Assembly: GCA_964035575.1 (NCBI GenBank)
Contig: OZ037842.1
Coordinates: 434,001-498,000, forward strand
DNA length: 64,000 nt
DNA from: Rhynchopus sp. YZ270_cl-10
Taxonomy: Eukaryota; Euglenozoa; Diplonemea; Diplonemida; Diplonemidae
Reading direction: 5' to 3'
The notes under the pieces are model-generated. The model was not told the origin of the DNA, did no database searches, and worked only from the letters and a program-made list of their open reading frames with translations. Positions 1 to 9,100 of this stretch are shown here, one piece after another; position 1 is the stretch's first letter, and every line of letters starts with the position of its first letter. Both the position numbers and the translations under genes were made by a program.

Positions 1-266
1 AAAGTTGTGAAACCAGAATAGCACCAGAATAGGTAACTAGATGAATCAGGAAAGGGAAAAGGAAAGGGAAAGGGACAGGCAACGGAAGAAAGAACGTTTG
101 AAAGATGCAAACTGGGTCAACAGAACAACAAAAAATCCCCGCACCCAGAATACAGTGCTGTGAAGCTTGCAGTATCAATGAATATGAAAACCAAATAAAG
201 CAAAAGAAAAACTAACACAACTACGCATAACGCAAAAAAGCATCAAAAAAGAAGACGAAAGGTGGA
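1..266. other. Intergenic DNA at the window edge
   Basis: Bases 1-13 (AAAGTTGTGAAACC) match one arm of the palindrome at 3149-3277, so a copy may be cut by the window edge. Otherwise AT-rich with no supported feature. Confidence 0.4.
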
Positions 267-296
267 AAGATGAATGTGCGTCTCACGCACACATCT
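267..296. repeat. Short hairpin, family H2
   Basis: AAGATGAATGTGCG pairs with CGCACACATCTT across a TCTCA loop. Confidence 0.7.
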
Positions 297-298
297 TG

Positions 299-1660
299 GA
301 GAACGAAAGGTTGGGAATATTTTCTTCCACTGAACCGGAGGCTGAGAAAAAATAATCTTACGCAGACACATTTGCATTTTTTTTTTCCCACTACGGAATG
401 ATGCATTTTATTTTAGTTTATTTTGTGTCGGCACAGAACAGATCGTTAAATATATCGGACCTTACCCCGCTGTAACAAGAGTTTGCATGGGTTTGTGTCC
501 TTCTCGTTAGATTTCTTTTTTTTTTTTTTTCTCACTGTAACCTCCCACGAGGTGTGACGCTGACTCCCGGTAATTTTCGGCAGCCGCGCTAATGAATTGA
601 TTTTTTTTTTAGTGACCAAACAATCAGAGAGATAGCGCTGTCCTGACTTGCTATGTGTCACCCGTGTCTCACAATAAATGATTAAGATATTCTTTTCAAT
701 CGAAAGATGGAGTTTTGTCCACCACAATAAAAAAAAAACACTGCAGTGCCGTACGTTTGCCTCCCTTTTGAAAAAGATACTAGAGACCCGATATCTTTGA
801 AGGCGGGCTTGTGGCAGTGGTACTGTACTGTATGCAGGAGGTTTAGTTTCGTTTTATAGATATACTTTTTTGTGTCAATATCAAGGAAATAATGACGCAT
901 ACGGAAGCAGGGGTGCTGCATTTCGCATAAAGGAGGAAACAAGAAGGTGCAAGATTATTTTTTTTTTTTGTTGTATCGACAATCACCAAGTAATCCCACC
1001 AGGTGGGAGAATTCGGTTCTGTATTCAATGCTGGCCGAAGCCTTTGTACTTTTTTTGCTGTGTCGACAATCACTTCGCTCCAAAAACGGAACAAAGTTCT
1101 GTACTCAAAGTTGGCTTTGTATTTTTTTTTTGAAAGAATGGCGATAAAGCCCTCTCATGTCTTGCCACCTACGAAAAAAGAAAAAGAAGAAAAAGAAAGT
1201 TAATAATATGAACCCAATTCTAGTCACCTAACTAAAGCTGACAGTAGAAAAACAAACAAACGCCTCTGCTGAGCTCTCTGTAGTTATGGACAAAAAAGGG
1301 GACCGATGGATGTGTTTCCATAATATCCCTTACTCATCTGCTTGACTTAAAACTGCAAGGCAAGCAGCGAGCAACTTCAACCAAAAAAAGACATACAAGG
1401 AAACACACCCCGATCACCTCACACACTTCAGTTGCAAGTCAAGGCGTCCACAAAATAAAAAAACATAAAACCACAGAACAAAATAATGGGTTGTGCAAAA
1501 AAAATACAATTGCAAGACGCATAAGACTCACGTTCATACACAACTTTGCTTTAGATACAGTCTTAGAGCAAACATCGGAGGGTCAATAACTAAAGTGAAT
1601 TTTTTTTCTCAGATTTCTAAAATGCTAAAAGGAGGGATGTATTGGACCTACGATGCTATT
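299..1660. other. AT-rich intergenic stretch
   Basis: Homopolymer A/T runs, and a GT(G/A)TCGACAATCAC motif twice (about 972 and 1060) with related flanks. No coding frame here is convincing. Confidence 0.5.
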
Positions 1661-1663
1661 GCG

Positions 1664-2189
1664 GTAAAAATTATCGACCGTAAAAAAGGTCGAACTTCCA
1701 GAAAAAAAATCCTGAAAAGGTCGAACATCATGGATGTCCAAAGTACTTGAAGTACTTTTTTCGGATTTTTTATGGTACTTGAAGTACTTGACCCCCCTTT
1801 TTTTTCCTCTCAAAATGACAGTCAAGTACTTGAAGATTGATCAAGTACTTGACAGAAATCAAGTACTTGATACCCTATTTTTTTTTCTCGTACTTTTTTA
1901 CTTTTTTACCCTCTGGCAGAGTCTGTCAAGTACTTGTTTTCGCAAAAAAAACGTCAAGTACTTGATCAAGTACCCACTTTTTTTTTGTACTTGATCAAGT
2001 ACTTGACGTTTTTTTTTGTGAAAAAAGTACTTGACAGAGGGAGAACAAGTAAAAAAGTACTAGAAAAAAAAATAGGGTGTCAAGTACTTGAAGTATCAAG
2101 TATTGGATTTTTTGGGGATCAAGTACTTGATATACTTCAAGTACTTTGGACATCCATGGAACATTATTACGGTCGATAATTTTTTTTAC
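1664..2189. mobile_element. Inverted-repeat element with CAAGTACTTGA repeats
   Basis: Ends carry AATTATCGACCGTA (1670-1683) and its complement (2168-2181); further in, CATGGATGTCCAAAGTACTT (1730) is matched by its complement (2139-2158). The core is over fifteen copies of AAGTACTTGA in both senses. No open gene; probably a non-autonomous DNA element. Confidence 0.7.
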
Positions 2190-2459
2190 GAATACGGTAC
2201 ATTCAATGAACTGAGACATGAAAAAAAAAAGGGATCAACAAAAATGTTCCCTTCTTGTTTACAGAACAAAATAACCACTGAAAAGGCGGTACACACCAAA
2301 GAAGAAAAAAAAAAAAAAAAAAACAGACTCTGAACAGAACTCGCAAGAGAGAGAGAGAGAGAAAGAGTAGTAGAGCGAAGTGCTTTTGAAAAAAGATGTG
2401 TGTTTTTTTGTGTGTAATTTTCGTTATTTTCCTCTGGCAAAAAGGGGAAAAATAGTTAA
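2190..2459. other. Intergenic DNA with A and GA tracts
   Basis: A 19-base A run at 2304 and a (GA)n run at 2347-2362; no gene seen. Confidence 0.5.
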
Positions 2460-2486
2460 AAGATGAAGCCCGTGCACGCACATCTT
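2460..2486. repeat. Short hairpin, family H2
   Basis: AAGATGAAGCCCGTGCACGC then ACATCTT: outer AAGATG pairs with CATCTT. Confidence 0.55.
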
Positions 2487-2664
2487 TCAAAAAAAGTATT
2501 TCAACAATTGCATTCAATAAATTGATGGCAAAATAAAAATGATAAAACGTGATAGATGAGCCTGAGCTGTACATAGTCGCCTTGAAAAAAAAATTTATAG
2601 TGGCGTTCATCCTCGGATGTCTGCACTAATACAACCAAGTTTTCAAAATAAAAGAGAAGTTAAA

Positions 2665-2704
2665 AGTGCAAACGCCTCACCGTTCATCGGCGGACGCAGG
2701 CACT
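2665..2704. repeat. Short hairpin, family H3
   Basis: AGTGCAAACGCCTC with GGACGCAGGCACT. Differs at only two of 40 positions from the copy at 23120-23159. Confidence 0.75.
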
Positions 2705-2730
2705 AGTAGTGTTCTCAATGAAAAGTTGAG

Positions 2731-2765
2731 AAGATGACCCTAAGCCTCTCGTGCTTAGTCACCTT
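2731..2765. repeat. Short hairpin, family H1
   Basis: AAGATGACCCTAAGC and GCTTAGTCACCTT around CTCTCGT; identical to the copy at 49094. Confidence 0.8.
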
Positions 2766-3148
2766 ATACAAAAAGAGGCAATACGATGTGACAAAAGGAC
2801 AGACACGTATCCTTTAAAATAGTAACTCTGATAGGTAAGTAAAAGGAAAAAAGGTTTTTTCGTTGATTGCTCAATTACCCTGTTTGAGGGGTGATTGGCG
2901 ACCGTATCTGAGGAACTATTTCTCCTTTAAGCTACGCTTGTAGGAATAAAAAAAAAATACACTAAAGAAAAAAGAGGTGATGAAACATTACAAACTCTAT
3001 GTATTATTTGTTGATTTCATGTGATTTGGCAGAATTTACACAAAGAAAAGTCCTCTCGCTTATCAGGGACTCACTCGTGGAGGGGGTAGGAGGTAGGGGG
3101 TATACTGGGTGAAGGGAGTTAGCTTATTAGCAGATTTTTGGTGCTATC

Positions 3149-3277
3149 CGGGGGGGCGGGGTTTCACAACTTTTCACAAAATTTCAATCCTGTTCACAAC
3201 GTTTCACAACTTTTCATAACGGTGTGGGTACATAGTTGTGAAACGTTGTGAAAAGTTGTGAAACCTCGCCCCCCCGG
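3149..3277. repeat. 129-bp palindrome
   Basis: GTTTCACAACTTTTCAC on the left and GTGAAAAGTTGTGAAAC on the right, capped by G-run and C-run tips. Probably a short non-autonomous element. Confidence 0.8.
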
Positions 3278-3479
3278 ACCAAGATTGCAATTTTTTTTTT
3301 GAGGGGGGTTTTTTTTTTGCAATCATAGGGGGTCAGGGCCAGGCCTAATGCTAACCGTTGGTTCGTCGGTTCACTTTTATTTATTTTTTTTTTTTTATCC
3401 GTTGGTTCGTCGGTTCACCCTTAAAAATGGGGGTTTTTTGGGATGGGGGGTTCTCTGCCTGTGGTATGCCGTGGGTACC

Positions 3480-3770
3480 TTGGTCCTGGAGATGTGGGCG
3501 CCTGCGCCCGCATCTTCAGGAGGAAGGGAGATTAAAAGAAGGACACAGCGGTGCATACTGCGGCCCACCACTGGGTTCAAGGAGGAGGAGGGTCTGTCAG
3601 TCGACGAGACATCGAGTGTTGGAGAAGTTCTGAGCTCTGATACAGAGAGCGGTGTTGCATCTGTTGATGTTAAAGAGGAAAGCGAAGATGGCGATTGCGA
3701 TGGCGGTGGCAGTGACGATGGAGACTTGTTTCAGGGATTCAATGATGCACCCCCCTTGCCGGCAAAAATA
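3480..3770 (+). pseudogene. Coding-like remnant with acidic region
   Basis: A frame reading SVDETSSVGEVLSSDTESG, then SVDVKEESEDGDCDGG, has protein-like composition. It then runs into a dispersed repeat at 3776 and has no clear start. Unrecognised; could be a captured gene piece. Confidence 0.25.
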
Positions 3771-3775
3771 AAAAA

Positions 3776-3909
3776 AGTAGCCTACCGTGCGCCTGCGGCG
3801 CAGCTCAAAACCTGGCAGCCCACAGCCCTCTACCATAGTTTGGCTGTAAAAATGTTCGGTTTTAGGTCACAATTTTTGAAATGTTGCGTACCGTGGCTTC
3901 GCCAGAAAG
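3776..3909 (+). repeat. CGTACCGTG-family repeat copy
   Basis: Begins GTAGCCTACCGTGCGCCTG and ends GCGTACCGTGGCTTCGCCAG. One of at least six copies with both ends in this window. Confidence 0.8.
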
Positions 3910-4127
3910 TTTTGATGTCAATCGCCGTTTCTTCTTGTACTGAGGGAAGGTTTGGTTCACTAGAGAGAACCTAGTGCGACGGCTTGACGTGGAAAAACGT
4001 GAGAAAAGGGTTGGTTTGGTTCTTGATGTACGTTACCATCCCACGTCATCACGTATTTACGCAAAATGAACGGACCTTTTCGCGCGGAGCGCAAAAAATT
4101 TTTGTTGACCCCTTTTTGGACATATCT

Positions 4128-4200
4128 TCCACCTGATTTGCAAAAAACGGCAAACCCTCCCAACGCCTCCCAACGCCCTCCCAACACCTCCCAACACCCC
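4128..4200. repeat. CTCCCAACGC-type repeat
   Basis: CCACCTGATTTG then GGCAAACCCTCCCAACG; the motif recurs at 4750-4830 and, reversed and diverged, at 32716-32766. Confidence 0.6.
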
Positions 4201-4403
4201 TCCAATTTAGCCCGAATTTTGGGATTTTTTTTTTTTGGGGGTGTTCTGTACCCCCTTCTGGAGGGGTTCCAGGGTGGGGTCCCGGTTCCAAGTCAAACAA
4301 AAGAATAGTGGCAAAGGCAAAGTGGAAATTTGGGAAAAAAGCGAAAAATGTATTAATTTAGATGCCCTCCAAGGGAAAATCCCGACCTCTGGTACTGTAC
4401 TGC

Positions 4404-4596
4404 TACTGTGTACTGTGTACTGTGTACTGTGTACTGTGTACTGTGTACTGTGTACTGTGTACTGTGTACTGTGTACTGTGTACTGTGTACTGTGTACTGT
4501 GTACTGTGTACTGTGTACTGTGTACTGTGCGGAAATTGACCAAAAACGAGAACTGTACTGTACTGTGTATACTGTGTATACTGTGTATACTGTGCA
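4404..4596 (+). repeat. Microsatellite, 7-bp TACTGTG unit
   Basis: About 18 perfect copies (4404-4529), then an interruption and three copies of a TGTATACTG variant. Frames through it give repeats of VYCVLCT and are artefacts. Confidence 0.95.
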
Positions 4597-5217
4597 GTGT
4601 GAGAAAATTGATCATGTATGTACTCAGAACTTGTCCATTTCGGCAAATTGACCCCACCACAGCGAGGACGGATTCCGGAAATGACAATGCAGGTGTTTAA
4701 AAACTTCACCAACGAGAAAAAGGCACACGCCGGTGGGAAAAAAAAGTGCCTCACCTCCCAACGCCCGCCAACGCCTCCCAACGCCCGCCAACACCTCCCA
4801 ACGCCTCCCAACACCTCCCAACACCCAGCTAGTTCAGGTGGATCTTCACGATTTTGGGGAAATTTTTTTTTCATGAAGATGAGCGAAAACCCTGGACCCC
4901 TTCCCGGAGGGAAATTTTTTTTTTTCGCTTTTTTTTTTTTTTTCACGGGTCAGGAAAGATCTTTTTTTTTTTTTTTTTTTTTCGAGAAAAAAAATCCTCT
5001 TCTCCCGAAAAAAAAAAAAAAAAAAAAGATTTTTGGGAGAAAAAAAAAATTATTAAATTAAAAATTTTTCAGGGTGCACGTGAGGGGAGGCGGCAAGGGT
5101 CTCTAGTGTCTCTGGTGGTCGCTGGGGTGTCTCCGCTGGGCTCTGTGGTTGGCTGTGCGCCGGGTGCGGTGGTTGCGGGTGTTGTGGGCGGTGGTGCATG
5201 GTCGCTCACCGTAGGGT

Positions 5218-5745
5218 GTAGCAGCAGCAACAGCAGCTACAGCAACAGCAGCAACAGCAACAGCAGCAGCAGCAACAGCAGCAACAACAGCAGCAGCAAC
5301 AGCAGCAGCAGCAACAGCAGCAACAACAGCAGCAGCTACAGCAGCAGCAGCAACAGCAGCAGCAGCAACAGCAGCAGCAGCAACAGCAGCAACAACAGCA
5401 ACAACAGCAACAACAGCAGCAGCTACAACAGCAACAACAGCAACAACAGCAGCAGCTACAGCAGCAGCAGCAGCTACAGCAACAGCAGCAGCAGCATCAG
5501 CAGCAACAACAGCAACAACAGCAGCAGCTACAGCAACAGCAACAGCAGCAACAACAGCAACAACAGCAACAACAGCAACAACAGCAGCAGCTACAGCAAC
5601 AGCAGCAGCAGCATCAGCAGCAACAACAGCAACAACAGCAGCAGCTACAGCAACTGCAGCAGCAACAGCAGCTACGGCAACAACAGCAGCAGCAACAGCA
5701 ACAACAGCAACAACAGCAGCAGCAACGGCTACAGCAGCAACATCT
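5218..5745 (+). repeat. CAG/CAA-rich trinucleotide array in the LINE 5' region
   Basis: About 0.53 kb of CAG, CAA and occasional CTA triplets. It has no stop in several frames: Ser/Asn in the frame of the LINE protein, Gln or Ala in others. It could be 5' UTR or encode a low-complexity leader; the sequence cannot decide. Confidence 0.95.
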
Positions 5746-6185
5746 TCAGGCGCGTGTGTGTGCGAAGGCGAGGTGCGGAGGCGTCGGTTGGTCAGGTTGG
5801 GAGCTGGGGGGCGCGGGATGTTCCTGGTTCCGTCAGTGGGTGTGGGGTCGTAGGGCCTGGTGTTGTGTGGGCCTTGATGGTCTGCCACGTCGCGGCGTTG
5901 CTCCGTGCCCTCCTTGCCGACACCCTCTCGTGGAAGGAGCCCTGCCGACGTCGCCGTCGCCGTCGCCGCAGATGGATTGCTCGGAACCCCTGGTGTCAGG
6001 GTCTCCGTCTGATGTGTCGGTGCTCCCTGTCTGGGGTCCGTCGTTGCGTCGCGTGGGGGCATTGCCCGCAAGACAACCCTCCACTGGCAGGCTCCCGTCG
6101 CCGCAGCAGAGCGCTGTTCCGCATGCGTCATGTTGGCAGAGACAGAGTAGGGCGGTGCCGTCACGTCTGGGCGGGCCCAGGTGCC

Positions 6186-9100
6186 ATGAGAGGTGGGAAC
6201 GAACAGGATGCCCAGGTGGATGCTGAACGAGAGAGGGTTGACGCTTTCCTGAGCTCCATTTCCCAAGGAGCCGCAGTCCGCGTCCCTAACTCCGAGTCGG
6301 ACAATTGCCTCTTTGTCTCGCTGTTCCAGGCTCAGACCAGGAACAGGCCGCCCCCTACGGCTGCTGAGTGTACTGAGCTTCGTGAGCTGTTTGCCGACAG
6401 AGCCGTTGAGACCCGTGCACAGGGTGAAGTGATGTTGGGTGGGCAGAAGCAGTTGGATGCGTACGTCGCAGGGCTCAGAGGTGACGCCTGGGGAGACCAC
6501 TTCGCCATCCACCTTGCGGCGAACGTGTGGCGGGAGAACATCCTCGTGGTGCAGTGTGGTGAGAACCCTGTGGTGCGCATCCGGGCAACGCGGCTGTCCA
6601 CAAAAGAAGTCGCGAGGACGAGGGTCATCACTCGGGTGGGCAATCACTTCGACGCGGTGTACGCCGACAACGACGCTATCGAGTTGCTCACAGCAGGGGC
6701 TCCCTACTCCCTGCTCAACCCCGACACCATTGCCGCGCATCCGTTGGCAGCGATCACTGCAGATTCCACCGCCTCTTGCTCCCTCGACCCCCCAGCGCAG
6801 GGTTATTACTGCCCCCTGCCTCACTGCTCGGGCTCCAAGATCCACAGGAGCGCGGAGTTTAAGCACCGCAAGCTGCGGGATCACTTGCAGGAGCACGCCC
6901 AGCAAGGCGACATCCTGCCTGCAGCCGACCTCCGCCGCCTGAAGTTCACGCAGTGCGTGCGGTGCGGGGACGTCCTCCCCATAAAGGCCAAGGATGGGAC
7001 ATGCTTCTCGTGCAGGGGGGCGACCGCACCATCCGCTGTTCCGCCCATCCGAAAGAGGTCCCAGCAGGAAGTAGACGACGATCGCCTTCTTCCGTCTGCG
7101 CATGACATCGCCGTAAGCCGCTCCCGTGTCATGGAGTTCATCCCGGACTACATGCTTCGTGCAGTGACGGAGGCGGTGAACATAGCACTCTTGGACATCG
7201 CAGCCAACGCTAAGGACCTGTCCGCGTGGAACCGGTTCGGCATGCTGTGGAAAACGCTCCTCCGCACTCGCCGAAGTGGCAAGACGAAGAAGAAGCGCAT
7301 GCGAGAGAAGCGCATCGAAGACTTGGAGCGGTGGGAGAAAGGCGAGTTATCCGCACTGTGGCGGGACGCGCAGGCTCAGGTGCCGGGGAGACGAGCAGAG
7401 CAAGAGGCCCCCATATTTGAGGATCTGGAACGGGCGTGCGTCGCTGAAGCTCGGAAGGGTCGTCCCGCCGCAGCCTTCTCCCGTCTCTCTTCGTCGGGAC
7501 TCGCCCCGGACTCTGAAGCCACACTGCAAGCTCTGCGGGCCAAGCACCCTCCGCCCCCATCCAAAGTGGAGTTAGGCCCGGCTTTGGTGAAGCCCGCCAC
7601 CCCAGATGACTTGACCCCTGCGCAGGTGCTGGCACTGGTGAAACGCATGCCGCGAGGCACTGCTGCAGGTCCTTCCGGCCTCCGTGCGGACCACCTCAAG
7701 CAGATGCTGAATGAGAGTGACGTCAACATCCTACCGGCCTTGACTCACGTGCTCAACGCAGTCCGCGCAGCCAGAGTCCCCGACGAAGTCACTCCTTTCC
7801 TGGCTGGGGCCCGTTTGATGGCGCTCCCCAAAGGTGCCAACGATGTCCGTCCGATCGCAGTGGGTGAAACTCTCCGTAGGCTGGCAGCGAAATCGTATGC
7901 AGCTGATGTGAAGAAGCAAGCGAAGGACATTCTGCTCCCTGGTAAGCAGGTGGGGGTAGGGGTGGAAGGTGGCATCGAGGCAGCGACAGAGACAGTCCGG
8001 GACTTCGCTTTCCGTCACATCGGCCAGGACAAAGTAGTGCTGAAGATTGACTTCAGCAATGCGTTCAACACTGTGTGCCGCAACACCTTGCTGAATCAGA
8101 CGCGCGCACACCTCCCTAAGCTGTCCCGTTTTGTGGAGTGGTGCTACGTGTATCCGTCCTCCCTGGTGTACGGTGAAGTAGTGGTGCAATCGCAGTCCGG
8201 TGTGCAGCAAGGTGACCCGCTAGGCCCCCTTCTCTTCTCTCTGGTGGTGAAGGGCTTGACGGAAACGGTTCGCGACCTGCCGGGGGTGGATCTGTCGGTT
8301 TGGTACCTGGATGACGGGACGCTCATGGGATCGCCTGCGGCAGTTGCGAAAGCCTTTGAAGTACTAAAGTCGGAGAGCCTGAAGTTGGGGCTATCGGTGA
8401 ATTCCTCCAAATGCGAACTCATCCCCCTCGGAGGTGAGAAGAACCACACTGATGCCGTCCTCCAGGATGCAGGATTTGCCGTGGCGGACCTGAAGGTGCT
8501 CCGAGAGGGATTCAGCTTTCTGGGGGCCCCCATCGGCACTAACGAGTACTGCGACGAGTTCATGGAGAGCACGATGCTTGAATTCTCGAAGAAACTCCGC
8601 CTGCTGGGTAAACTGGGAGATGCTCAGGTGGCTCTGTCTCTCTTGCGCCACTGTGAAGGATTTTGCAAAACTGTCTTCTACATGCGGGCCCTTCGTCACC
8701 AAGGGGATCACAAGTGGCTGGACAAGTACGACAAGGAGGTGGACCGGGTGCTGGCACAGATTCTGAGTTCGCCAGGGTCGGACCCGGACGCATTGATGCC
8801 GGATGCGGCTCGAGTGCAAGCTGCCCTCCCCGTGCGTATAGGGGGCTTGGGGGTGCGCCGTGCATACGACCACTGGACCGCTGCCGCTATGGGAGCTGCT
8901 AGTGGCACCTTCGATTTATGCAAGCACCTGGACAAACACTACCGTTGGGATGCTGGAGGGTGGAGCCACACTGCCACCCGGTACAATGAGCTTGTGGACG
9001 CCGATGCCCGCGTGAACCCAGAGGAACAGCCCCAGCAAATCCTCAAACAGCGTGATCTGTCTGCCCCGATCATCACACGTCAAGTGTCTGAGTTGCGCGA

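Noticed and set aside
4235-4700. Frames across the TACTGTG array
   Set aside because: Same reason: a 7-bp repeat keeps several frames open.
4854-6185. N-terminal extension of the LINE frame
   Set aside because: It runs through homopolymers and the triplet array with no domain; openness there is not evidence of coding.
5103-7103. 666-residue minus-strand frame with Ala/Val repeats
   Set aside because: Antisense of the LINE; openness comes from the CAG array and biased codons, while the plus strand has clear domains.
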